Below, in pieces: positions 18,512 through 26,876 of a stretch of 64,000 nt of DNA; the first letter of the stretch is position 1; every line of letters begins with the position of its first letter. The position numbers and the translations under genes are program-made. The notes beneath the pieces are model-generated. The model worked only from the letters and a program-made list of their open reading frames with translations, was not told where the DNA came from and made no database searches. Where the stretch lies: contig NZ_CP028324.1 in NCBI RefSeq assembly GCF_003028855.1, positions 4,712,001-4,776,000 of the forward strand, in the 5' to 3' direction. This DNA is from Pseudoduganella armeniaca (GTDB lineage: Bacteria > Pseudomonadota > Gammaproteobacteria > Burkholderiales > Burkholderiaceae_D).

Positions 18512-19251
18512 TTATTTCAGCAGCCGGGCGATGTCCGGCTGCAGTGCATCGGCCCAGATCCGGTAGCCCTTCTCCGTCAAATGCAGGTAGTCGGGCATGA
18601 TGGCCGGCGAGATCGTGCCGTCCGGCTGCACGAACAAGGGCCGTAGTCGCGGAAGAACACGTGCTTGCCGTCATCCAGCCGGGCCACGTCGCGATTGAGC
18701 CTAGCCACGTTGAGGCGGCGCGGATGATCCGGCTTCGGCTCCACCGGCAGCACCGCGTTCAGCAGGATCTTCGCATCGGGATAGAGCTGGCGCAGCGACG
18801 CGACGACGGAGCTGATGCCCTGGAAGACCTGCCCGGGCGCCTCGCCGCACAGGCCGAAGTTGTTGGTGCCGATCAGCAGCACGACCACTTTCGGGCGCAG
18901 CTTGTCCATGCTGCCGTTCTGCAGGCGCCACAGCACGTTGCCCGTATGGTCGCCGCCGATGCCGAAGTTGGCCGCGCGGTACTGGCCGAAGTGGCTGTCC
19001 CACTCGGCTTTCGGCCACCCTTCCGTGATCGAATCGCCCAGGAACAGCACGTCCACATTGCCCTTGGCCGCCAGCGCCGTCTTGTCGCGATTGAGCTGGT
19101 GCCAGCGCTCGATCGACATCCATGGATACGCCACGCTGCGCGGCTCCACCACGTTGGCGCACTGGCGCACCTGGCCCGGCGCCGTATCGGCCCATGCCGC
19201 CCCGGCGGCGCACAATGCCAGCGCCGCCAGTGCCCATCCGTTCTTGCGCAT
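18512..19251 (-). CDS. SGNH/GDSL hydrolase (secreted acetylesterase-like), frameshifted
   Basis: A secreted SGNH-family esterase resembling the PAF-acetylhydrolase gamma-like group. A signal peptide ends near AWA-DT. Block I is FLGDSITEGWP, block II NFGIGGD, block III IGTNNFG. A single base is missing near 18636-18642. Restoring it gives DYGPLFVQPDG through PDYLHLTEKGY (catalytic Asp/His) and a stop at 18512. The ATG at 19251 opens the signal peptide. It follows the alpha-galactosidase by 29 bp and precedes the CE2 gene, so it is probably an acetyl esterase for decorated mannan (inference). Confidence 0.78.
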
Positions 19252-19280
19252 GCCTGTCTCCTTTTCGCTTGAAAACGTTA

Positions 19281-20495
19281 TCATAGCGCGCTGCCGCGCG
19301 GCGTCAGGCGCAGCATCGTCACGCCGTGCGGCGCCAGCTTCAGGGCCAGCGGCTTGGCAGTGTCGCCGGTTTTGCGCTGCCACAGGTCGGTCCAACGGTA
19401 GGCGGTCTTCTTCAGGTCGGCCGAACGCTTCGACAGGTCGTCCGACAATGGCTGCTTGTGCCAGTCGTAGCCGCGTTCCAGCACCTGCTCGCCGCGGTTC
19501 AGGAACAGCACGGCCCAGTCAGCGCCGGCCAGGGGCTTGATCCACACTTCCAGCGGCCCGTCGGTGAGCATGCGCAGCGCCTGCACGCCCAGCTTGTCCT
19601 GGTTGACGGCGATGACGTCCTGGTTGGTCAGCACCTTGCGCACCGCCTCGGGCATCTTGCGCAGGTCATTGCCGGAGATGAGCGGCGACGCCAGCATGGC
19701 CCACAGCGAGAAGTGCGAGCGGTCTTCCTCCGGCGTCAGGCCGTTGCCCACCTCCAGCATGTCCAGGTCGTTCCAGTGGCCGGGGCCCGCGTACTTGCGC
19801 AGCGCCAGCGACTTGTCGACGATCTTCATCACGCCGAAGGTAGACCAGGAGCCCAGCGACACCTCGCAGTCCCAGCAAGCGTAGATGTCGCCGGTCGTGC
19901 GCCAGGAATGCCCGACGTCGCGCGCCCAGTCCCACGGCTTGTTGTCGCCCCACTCGCAGATCGACAGCAGGATCGGCCGGCCCGCCGCGCGCAGGGCGTC
20001 GCGCATCGTCGTGTAGGCGCCCTCCGCGTTCAGGCCCTTGGTGTCGCACCAGTCGTACTTGACGTAGTCGACACCCCAGGCGGCATAGGTGCGGGCGTCC
20101 TGGTATTCATGACCGCGGCTGCCGGGCCGGCCGCCGCAGGTGGTGGCGCCGGCATCCGAGTACAGGCCCAGTTTCAGGCCACGTGCATGCACGTAGTCCG
20201 CCAGCGCCTTGATCCCGGACGGGAAGCGCACGGGGTCGGCCTGGATCGTGCCATCCTTGTCGCGCTGGCCGTGCCAGCAGTCGTCGAGGTTGATGTAGCG
20301 GTAGCCGGCGTCCTTCATGCCCAGCGTCACCATCGCATCGGCGGTCTCGCGGATCAGCTGTTCGTTGATCTCGCAGCCGAACTTGTTCCAGCTGTTCCAG
20401 CCCATCTGCGGCGTGTCCGCCAGGCCCTCGAATTTCTGCGCCTGGGCGCCGCCGGCCGCCAGCAGCAGCGCCGCCGCCAACAGTGTCCGCGTCAT
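19281..20495 (-). CDS. GH27 alpha-galactosidase
   Basis: A 404-residue secreted enzyme that hydrolyses terminal alpha-1,6-galactose, for example side chains of galactomannan. The signal peptide ends near AQA-QK. The family GH27 signature TPQMGWNSWN is at residues 28-37. The nucleophile is Asp148 in YVKYDWCDT and the acid/base Asp203 in WRTTGDI. The catalytic barrel is followed by a C-terminal beta-sandwich ending LAPHGVTMLRL. The start overlaps the mannanase stop as ATGA. The preceding 2 kb of open frame belongs to other genes, so the ATG at 20495 was chosen. Confidence 0.93.
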   Translation of the reverse strand: MTRTLLAAALLLAAGGAQAQKFEGLADTPQMGWNSWNKFGCEINEQLIRETADAMVTLGMKDAGYRYINLDDCWHGQRDKDGTIQADPVRFPSGIKALADYVHARGLKLGLYSDAGATTCGGRPGSRGHEYQDARTYAAWGVDYVKYDWCDTKGLNAEGAYTTMRDALRAAGRPILLSICEWGDNKPWDWARDVGHSWRTTGDIYACWDCEVSLGSWSTFGVMKIVDKSLALRKYAGPGHWNDLDMLEVGNGLTPEEDRSHFSLWAMLASPLISGNDLRKMPEAVRKVLTNQDVIAVNQDKLGVQALRMLTDGPLEVWIKPLAGADWAVLFLNRGEQVLERGYDWHKQPLSDDLSKRSADLKKTAYRWTDLWQRKTGDTAKPLALKLAPHGVTMLRLTPRGSAL

Positions 20496-21817
20496 TTGCG
20501 CTCCAGCCCTTTCAGCTTGGCGGCCGTCGCGCGGATCAGCGCGATGGTGCTGGCGTCCGTGTCGAACACGGAGTACAGGCCCTGCTCTTCCTGCGGCGGG
20601 TCGCCCATCAGGTCGTTGCCTTCCTTCCACCAGTAATCCGGATTGGCGGCGCGGCCGGCGCCCCCCCAGGCCCAGAAATTGAAGCCGGCGATGGGCTCGC
20701 CCTTGGTCGCACGCGTCGTGATCACGTCGAACACCGCGCCATAGAAGCGGTCGCGCACCGTGGTGCCGGCCTTGATGTCGAAGGAAGCGTTGTCGCGGTC
20801 CATGCCGAATTCCTCCAGCACGATGGGCTTGCCGACCTTCTTCGCGTAGTCGATGTGCACGTTCAGGTAATGCCGGCTCTTCTCCAGCGCGCCATCCCAG
20901 GTGGCCGCCACGGTCTTCGAGTCGATCCAGCCCCAGTTCTTTGGCCACAGGTGGTACGTCAGGTAATCGATATGCTTGCTGCGGTGGGCCTGCATGAACA
21001 GTTCGCCGTCCTGGGCCGAGCCGGCCAGCCCTTCGCTGCCGCTGCTGACCAGGTGATTGGCATCCAGGCCGTGGATATAGCCGGCCGTGTCGGCGATCCA
21101 CTTGACGTAGACGGCCTTCTCTTCCGGCGTCGTCCTGGCGTTGCCCGGCCGCGGCTCGTTGGCCAGCTGCCATGCCATCACGGCCGGATCGTCGGCGTAG
21201 CGCTTGCCGGTGACGGTATTGACGCGCTGGACGATCTTGCGGATCACGTTGCGGTACTCCGCCTGGGCCTGGTCGTTGCGGTAAAAGCGCACCGTCTTGG
21301 CCATGTAGTCTTCGTAGTCCTTGGTGATGTTCGGGTCCAGCGCCTTCGTGCCCTCGAACCAGTTCAGGTATTGCGTCATGCCGCCCGACCACTGCCAGAA
21401 GTTGTTCAGGTAGATCACGGCCGTCATGTCGCGCTTCGCCAGTTCGGCCAGCAGGTAATCGAGGCCTGCCAGCAGGTCTTCGTCGTACTGGCCCGGCGCC
21501 GCCGTGGTGGCGGGGCGCACCGCGCTCGGCATGTCGGTCTTCTCCGAGACGGCCAGCACGCGCACGTTGTTGATGCCGGCCGCCTTCAGCGTATCGAGCT
21601 CCTTGACCAGGCGCGCGCGGTCGCCCACCTTGCCGGCCGCGCCCAGGTAGGCGCCGTACCAGAAGTTGGCGCCGGCAATGTAGTAGCGCTGGCCGCCGCG
21701 GACGAAATGCGTCCGGTCGACCTTGACGAAGGCGCCCTTGTCGTTCGCCGCCGCCGCATCCATCGGCAGCGCGTGCATCATCATGAGGCTGGCCGCCAGC
21801 GTGATCGTTCGTTTCAT
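20492..21817 (-). CDS. GH5 endo-beta-mannanase
   Basis: A 441-residue secreted glycoside hydrolase of family 5, closest by motif to the mannanase subfamily. It has a signal peptide (residues 1-24). The barrel start is FVRGGQRYYIAGANFWYGAYLG, a hallmark of GH5_7 mannanases. The acid/base is Glu221 in WQLANEPRPG and the nucleophile probably Glu336 in VLEEFGMDRD. It would cut internal beta-1,4-mannosidic bonds outside the cytoplasm. The start overlaps the GH3 stop as ATGA. Subfamily assignment rests on motifs only. Confidence 0.9.
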   Translation of the reverse strand: MKRTITLAASLMMMHALPMDAAAANDKGAFVKVDRTHFVRGGQRYYIAGANFWYGAYLGAAGKVGDRARLVKELDTLKAAGINNVRVLAVSEKTDMPSAVRPATTAAPGQYDEDLLAGLDYLLAELAKRDMTAVIYLNNFWQWSGGMTQYLNWFEGTKALDPNITKDYEDYMAKTVRFYRNDQAQAEYRNVIRKIVQRVNTVTGKRYADDPAVMAWQLANEPRPGNARTTPEEKAVYVKWIADTAGYIHGLDANHLVSSGSEGLAGSAQDGELFMQAHRSKHIDYLTYHLWPKNWGWIDSKTVAATWDGALEKSRHYLNVHIDYAKKVGKPIVLEEFGMDRDNASFDIKAGTTVRDRFYGAVFDVITTRATKGEPIAGFNFWAWGGAGRAANPDYWWKEGNDLMGDPPQEEQGLYSVFDTDASTIALIRATAAKLKGLERK

Positions 21818-24078
21818 CGTTGTCCCTTGTTGGTTGTTGTCGGTTGGCCGGCCAGGTTCAGCACCCGGGCCGGCAGGTTGATGGTGATGCTCCGCGGCTG
21901 CGTGTCGCCGGCATGGCGTGCCAGCAGCACCTTGTAGCTGCCGGCCGCGACGTGCCAGGTCTTGGCATTGCCGCGCATGATGCCGAACAGGCGCGGGTCG
22001 ATCGTCAGCTCGACCTCGCGCGTGGCGCCGGGCGCCAGGTCCACCTTGTCCCAGCCGGCCAGCCGCTTCGGTGCCTCCCAGCGCGTGCCGACCGGTGCGA
22101 CGTACACCTGCGGCACGTCCTTGCCGGCCGCCTGGCCGGTATTGGTGACCTGGAAGCGCACCCGTACCTTGCCATCGACGACGCGTGCTGCCAGGCCGCC
22201 GTAGCCGAAGCTGGTGTACGACAGGCCGTAGCCGAACGGGAACAGGGGCTGGTGGCCCTTCAGGTCGAACCATTTGTAGCCCACCGCCGCGCCCTCGTGG
22301 TAGTCGACGGTGAAGCGCAGGTCGGGCTTGGCCGGATCGCCGTCCAGCCGCGGCCGCGGCAACTGCCGTTCGGAGCGCGGGAACGTGGCCGGCAGGCGGC
22401 CGGACGGATTGACCTCGCCGAACAGCACGCGGGCGATGGCTTCGCCGCCGCGCGTGCCCGGGTACCAGGCCTCGACGACGGCGGCGACCCGGTCCAGCCA
22501 GGGCATCAGCACGGGACCGCTGTTTTCCAGCACCACGGCGGTGCGGGGATTGGCGGCGGCCACCGCGGCGATCAGCTCGTCCTGCCGGTCCGGCAGCGCC
22601 AGCGAGTTGGCATCGAGGGCCTCGCCCACCCACTGCGTGGCGAACACCAGCACCACGTCCGCGTTCGCCGCCACGCTTGCGGCACGGGCGGGATCGGTGC
22701 CGTCGTCGTACGTTACCGAGCCGGTGCCGGCGCGCGCCTGCATCGCCTTCAGCGGCGAAGACGGGTAGTACATGACGGGACCAGGCCAGGTGGCCGGCAG
22801 CAGGCCGGGCACGGCGTTGCCGCCGACCGGGTAGACCAGCGACGAGCCACCGCCGGCCAGCACGCCCACGTCCGCATGGCCGCCGATGATCGCGATCTTG
22901 GTGCCGGCCCGCAGCGGCAGCAGTTGCCGTTCGTTCTTCAGCAGCACGATGCCCTCTTCCGCATCGGCCTGGGTGACGCTGGCGTGCGCATCGAAATCGA
23001 TGGCACCGCCTTCCTTGACGGGATGGTCGACGACGCCCTTGGCAAACATGGTGCGCAGCACGCGGTGGGCCAGGTCGTCCAGGCGGCGTGCGGGAACGTG
23101 GCCGTTTTCCGCCGCCTCCGCCAGCGCCGCGCCGAAGTAGTTCGACTTGTCGAATTCGGCGCCGGACTGTTGATCTAGCCCGGCGTTGGCTGCCGGTACC
23201 GTGCTGTGGGTCGCGCCCCAGTCGGACATCACGTAGCCCTTGAAGCCCCAGTCGCGCTTGAGCACCTCGTCCAGCAGCCACGGGCTCTCGCAGGCATACG
23301 GACCGTTGACGCGGTTGTAGGCACACATGAACGCGCCGGCATCGGACCCTTCGAGCGCGATCTGGAACGCCAGCAGGTCCGACATGCGCGCGGCGGCGGG
23401 ATCGATGCGCGCGTCCAGCTGGAAGCGGCCGGTTTCCTGGGCATTCACGGCGAAGTGCTTCAGGGTCGCGATGACGTGGTTCGACTCGATGCCCTTGACC
23501 TGCTCGGCCACCATCAGCCCGGCATGCAGCGGGTCTTCGCCCGCGTACTCGAAATTGCGGCCGTTGCGCGGCTCGCGCAGCAGGTTGACGCCGCCGGCCA
23601 GCATGACGTTGAAGCCGGAAGCGCGCGCCTCGGCGCCGATCATGCGCCCGCCCTCGTAGGCCAGCCGGCGGTTCCACGTGGCCGCCGTCGCGATGCCGGC
23701 GGGCAGCGCGGTACGCTCGCGCGGCGTCGTCGTGTACTGGGTGGCGACGCCGATGCCGGCGTCGGTCTCGAACAACGCGGGCAGGCCCAGGCGCGGTATA
23801 CCGGGGATGTAGCCGGCGGAAAACGGCAATGCGGCGGCGATCTTCTTGCTCTTGCTGCCGGCATGGTCGGCGCCGAAGTAGCCGTAGGCCCAGTTCAGTT
23901 TTTCCTGTTGCGTCATCGCCTGCAGCGCCAGCGCCGCACGCCGGTCCGGATCGAGCGAACGGTCCAGCCACGGGCGCTGGACGGGGGCGTCGCCCGCGTC
24001 GGCCACGGCCGCCAACGCCGGCCACGCCGCCAGCGCCAGCAGGGCGATGCGCGCCATCGATTGCAGCGGCGTCCTCAT
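21814..24078 (-). CDS. GH3 beta-glycosidase
   Basis: A 754-residue secreted exo-beta-glycosidase. The signal peptide ends near residue 27. The GH3 N-terminal barrel carries KHFAVNAQETGR near residue 210 and the nucleophile Asp286 in YVMSDWGATHS. The C-terminal alpha/beta sandwich (GIVLLKNERQLLPL onward) and a fibronectin-III-like domain (FPFGYGLSYTSF onward) follow. It would release glucose or mannose from oligosaccharide ends. In this operon it could act on gluco-manno-oligosaccharides. It overlaps the symporter stop by ATGA. Substrate cannot be decided from sequence. Confidence 0.9.
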   Translation of the reverse strand: MRTPLQSMARIALLALAAWPALAAVADAGDAPVQRPWLDRSLDPDRRAALALQAMTQQEKLNWAYGYFGADHAGSKSKKIAAALPFSAGYIPGIPRLGLPALFETDAGIGVATQYTTTPRERTALPAGIATAATWNRRLAYEGGRMIGAEARASGFNVMLAGGVNLLREPRNGRNFEYAGEDPLHAGLMVAEQVKGIESNHVIATLKHFAVNAQETGRFQLDARIDPAAARMSDLLAFQIALEGSDAGAFMCAYNRVNGPYACESPWLLDEVLKRDWGFKGYVMSDWGATHSTVPAANAGLDQQSGAEFDKSNYFGAALAEAAENGHVPARRLDDLAHRVLRTMFAKGVVDHPVKEGGAIDFDAHASVTQADAEEGIVLLKNERQLLPLRAGTKIAIIGGHADVGVLAGGGSSLVYPVGGNAVPGLLPATWPGPVMYYPSSPLKAMQARAGTGSVTYDDGTDPARAASVAANADVVLVFATQWVGEALDANSLALPDRQDELIAAVAAANPRTAVVLENSGPVLMPWLDRVAAVVEAWYPGTRGGEAIARVLFGEVNPSGRLPATFPRSERQLPRPRLDGDPAKPDLRFTVDYHEGAAVGYKWFDLKGHQPLFPFGYGLSYTSFGYGGLAARVVDGKVRVRFQVTNTGQAAGKDVPQVYVAPVGTRWEAPKRLAGWDKVDLAPGATREVELTIDPRLFGIMRGNAKTWHVAAGSYKVLLARHAGDTQPRSITINLPARVLNLAGQPTTTNKGQR

Positions 24079-25379
24079 ACAGCCTTGATCTCGTCGACGT
24101 ACATGCCGGCATAGCGCAGGCCGAAGTACAGGATGAACACGTAGCAGGCGGCCGGCACCAGGAACGACAGCTGCAGGCCGATGGCGTCGGCCAGGAAGCC
24201 CTGCACGAACGGCACGATCGCGCCGCCGACGATGGCCATGCACAGGATGCCGGAGCCCTGCCCCGTCTGTGCGCCCAGCTTGTGCAGCGCCATGCTGAAG
24301 ATGGTGGGGAACATGATGGAATTGAACAGGCCGACGGCGATCAGCGCCCACATGGCCACCGTGCCCTGGCCGAACACGGCCAGCAGCACCAGCACGATCG
24401 TGGCCGTGGCATTGAACGCCAGCGCCTTGCCGGGACTGACGTGGCGCATCACGGCAAAGCCGATGAAGCGCCCGACCATGGCACCGCCCCAGTACCAGCT
24501 GACGTAATTGGCGGCGTCCGCATGGGACAGCCCGGCGATGCGCGCCTCGCCCAGGAAGTTGATCAGGAAGCTGCCGATGCTCACTTCCGCGCCGACGTAC
24601 AGGAAGATGCCGATGGCGCCCAGCAGCAGGTGGCGCTGCTTCAGGACCGAGGTTTTCGCCTGGCCCGGCAGTTCGGGCAGTCCGTCGTCGTGCGTGATCG
24701 TGGGCAGGCGGACGACGGCGAACAACACGGCCAGCAGCAACAGCGCCCCCGCCAGCGCCAGGTATGGTCCCTGCACGGCAGCGGCCTCGCCGGCACGGCC
24801 CGCGACGGCGGCTGGCACCTGCGCCAGGATCAGCATGCCGCCCAGGGCCGGCGCGATGGTCGTGCCCAGCGAGTTGAACGCCTGCGTCAACGTCAGGCGG
24901 CTCGATGCCTGCGCGGGCGGCCCGAGCACGGTGACGAAGGGATTGGCCGCCACCTGCAGCACGGTGATGCCGGAGGCCAGCACGAAGAACGCGAACAGGA
25001 ACAAGCCGTAGCCGCTCATCGCGGCCGGGTAGAACAGCGCGCAGCCGGCCGCCGCGACGACGAGTCCCGTGACGGCGCCGCGCTTGTAGCCGATGCGGCG
25101 GATCAGCATCCCGGCCGGCAGCGAGACAATGAAATAGGCGCCGAAGAAGCAGAACTGCACCAGCATGGCCTGCACGTAGTTGAGCGTATAGATGCCCTTC
25201 AGGTGCGGGATCAGCACGTCGTTCAGGGAGGTCAGCAGGCCCCACATGAAGAACAGGATCGTGATGACGATCAGCGGTACTGTATGGGATTGATGCGGGG
25301 ATTGATGCGGGGAAGGCTGTGCGGCGGCGCGCGCCGGGGCCGGCGGCTGGTGCAGCCGCGCGGGGGTGGAATGATCCAT
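24075..25379 (-). CDS. MFS sugar symporter (FHS family, GluP/FucP-like)
   Basis: A 434-residue inner-membrane major-facilitator protein with about 12 hydrophobic segments, starting after a Pro/His-rich cytoplasmic tail. FFMWGLLTSLNDVLIPHLKG and YFIVSLPAGMLIRRIGYKRG are typical of the fucose/galactose/glucose:H+ symporter group. It probably imports the monosaccharide released in the periplasm, mannose being the inferred one. It is the first gene of the six-gene minus-strand operon. The ATG at 25379 follows GGAGACG. Operator 2 lies about 100 bp upstream. Confidence 0.9.
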   Translation of the reverse strand: MDHSTPARLHQPPAPARAAAQPSPHQSPHQSHTVPLIVITILFFMWGLLTSLNDVLIPHLKGIYTLNYVQAMLVQFCFFGAYFIVSLPAGMLIRRIGYKRGAVTGLVVAAAGCALFYPAAMSGYGLFLFAFFVLASGITVLQVAANPFVTVLGPPAQASSRLTLTQAFNSLGTTIAPALGGMLILAQVPAAVAGRAGEAAAVQGPYLALAGALLLLAVLFAVVRLPTITHDDGLPELPGQAKTSVLKQRHLLLGAIGIFLYVGAEVSIGSFLINFLGEARIAGLSHADAANYVSWYWGGAMVGRFIGFAVMRHVSPGKALAFNATATIVLVLLAVFGQGTVAMWALIAVGLFNSIMFPTIFSMALHKLGAQTGQGSGILCMAIVGGAIVPFVQGFLADAIGLQLSFLVPAACYVFILYFGLRYAGMYVDEIKAV

Positions 25380-25481
25380 CGTCGTCTCCTTGGTGGTCCG
25401 CCGGGATGCGGACTTTGTTGTGCGACGATTCTGCATGGGTGGCGCCGGGCCGGTCAAACCCTGCCGCTTTTTCAGGCGCGA

Positions 25482-25502
25482 GTTTAGCGTCGTTCACTAA
25501 AC
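25482..25502. promoter_or_regulatory. Probable LacI-type operator 2 (symporter/GH operon side)
   Basis: The inverted repeat GTTTAGC-N7-ACTAAAC is centred about 113 bp upstream of the symporter start in the divergent promoter region. It has six of seven complementary positions, with the same 7-bp spacer as the other two sites. It probably controls the minus-strand glycosidase operon. The whole 328-bp gap (25380-25707) contains the two operators and no gene. Confidence 0.72.
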
Positions 25503-25560
25503 ACGGCCGGACAGCCCCGCCCCGTGTCCGTGCGGCGCGGGCCGAGGCGGCTGTGCGCAT

Positions 25561-25581
25561 GTTTAGTAAATCGGACTAAAC
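25561..25581. promoter_or_regulatory. Probable LacI-type operator 3 (regulator side)
   Basis: A perfect inverted repeat GTTTAGT-N7-ACTAAAC lies 126 bp upstream of the probable regulator start and 58 bp from operator 2. It suggests autoregulation of the LacI-type gene and the epimerase/kinase genes behind it. Two sites in phase-like spacing would also allow looping between dimers of a tetrameric repressor (inference). Confidence 0.75.
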
Positions 25582-25707
25582 TTTTCGCCAAACGGGGCCC
25601 GGGGTTTGACCATGGCGCGCGCGCCATGCCAGACTGTCGGCACAATATCGGCGCCCGCACGAGGCGACCGTACAACACGCTGTTCGGACAACAACGGAGG
25701 AGATCAT

Positions 25708-26730
25708 GTGCAAGCTTCAAGCGGGGGTGCGCCGATGACGGCCGCAACCGGCGCCGTCACGATTCGCGACATCGCCCGGGTCGCTGGCGTCTCGGCCGGC
25801 ACCATCTCGCGCGCCCTGAAAAACGAGCCGGGGCTGACCGAGTCGACGCGCCAGATGGTGCTGAACACGGCGCGCGACCTGGGCTACGACTTCTGCAAGC
25901 TGCGCCCGAAGCGGCTGCGCCGCCTGACCTTCCTGCTGCACCGCCAGCACAACACGGCCGCCAGCAGCCCGTTCTACTCGCCGGTGCTGCACGGCGCCGA
26001 GGAAGCCTGCCGCAAGCAGGGCATCGTGCTGTCGTTCATGGCGGTCGGCCCGGCCGACGGCCTGGCCGACCAGTTGCGCATCCACGCGCCGGACGGCATC
26101 GTCTGCGCCGGCTTCTTCGAGCCCGAGCTGCTGACGGCGCTGCGCGACACGGGCAAGCCGATCGTGCTGATCGACATGAAGCTGCGCGGCTACAGCTCCG
26201 TCAACCCGGACAACATGATGGGCGGTTACCTGGCCACCAGGCACCTGATCGAACGGGGCCGCGAGCGCGTCGGCTTCATTTGCGGCTCGCTCAGCCACTA
26301 CAGCATCCGCGAACGGGCGCGCGGCTACCGCCAGGCGCTGTTCGATGCCGGCATCCTGGCCGATCCGCGCCTGGAAGCGAGCCTGCCGGACGGCGTGGAC
26401 CTGGAAACCGGCGCGTGGGAGGCGATGGAAAACCTGCTCGCGCTGCCGAAACCGCCGGACGCGCTGTTCTGCTACAACGACAGCACCGCGCTGGTGGCGA
26501 TGCGCTGCTGCCTGGCCAGGGGGTTGAAGGTACCGCACGATATCTCGATCGTTGGCTTCGACGACATCTCGACGGCCGTGCTGGGACACCGCCCGCTGAC
26601 GACGCTGCGCATCAACAAGAAGGAACTGGGCGCGATGGGGGTCGAGCTGCTGCTGAACGGCCGCACCGGCGCGGTGGAGGAACGCATCTCGCCCGTGGAG
26701 CTGGTCGTGCGCGCCAGCACGGTGTGCTAG
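25708..26730 (+). CDS. LacI-family transcriptional regulator of the mannan locus
   Basis: A LacI/GalR-family repressor. The N-terminal HTH is TIRDIARVAGVSAGTISRALKN, with hinge GYDFCKLRPKRLR. A periplasmic-binding-like effector domain follows (SIVGFDDISTAVLGHRPLTTLRI near the end). Start choice: a strong GGAGGAG at 25696-25702 is 7 nt before a GTG at 25708, in frame, giving 340 residues. The ATG at 25735 (331 residues) has no good ribosome site of its own. It is divergent from the glycosidase operon, with palindromic sites between. It probably senses a mannan breakdown sugar. Confidence 0.85.
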   Translation: MQASSGGAPMTAATGAVTIRDIARVAGVSAGTISRALKNEPGLTESTRQMVLNTARDLGYDFCKLRPKRLRRLTFLLHRQHNTAASSPFYSPVLHGAEEACRKQGIVLSFMAVGPADGLADQLRIHAPDGIVCAGFFEPELLTALRDTGKPIVLIDMKLRGYSSVNPDNMMGGYLATRHLIERGRERVGFICGSLSHYSIRERARGYRQALFDAGILADPRLEASLPDGVDLETGAWEAMENLLALPKPPDALFCYNDSTALVAMRCCLARGLKVPHDISIVGFDDISTAVLGHRPLTTLRINKKELGAMGVELLLNGRTGAVEERISPVELVVRASTVC

Positions 26731-26876
26731 GAGGTTCTGCCCGACGATCACGCCGACTACTTGCCATCGCATGACGCCAGGTGTGGCACGCCGACGGACG
26801 GCGTGGCGCGCGGGACAGCTCACGCCCGAACAAACGTGCCGGCCCGACCGGCGATTCACTCTCGAACGGAAAATTC

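Noticed and set aside
19260..19280. AAAACGTTAT as a LacI/PurR-type operator upstream of the SGNH esterase
   Set aside because: Only a 6-bp core palindrome. It lies inside the operon and lacks the GTTTAGT arms of the other sites.
20492..24112. A single 1206-codon frame that could be read as a fusion ending in the mannanase
   Set aside because: The first two-thirds is the out-of-frame translation of the GH3 gene. The mannanase has its own signal peptide and start at 21817.
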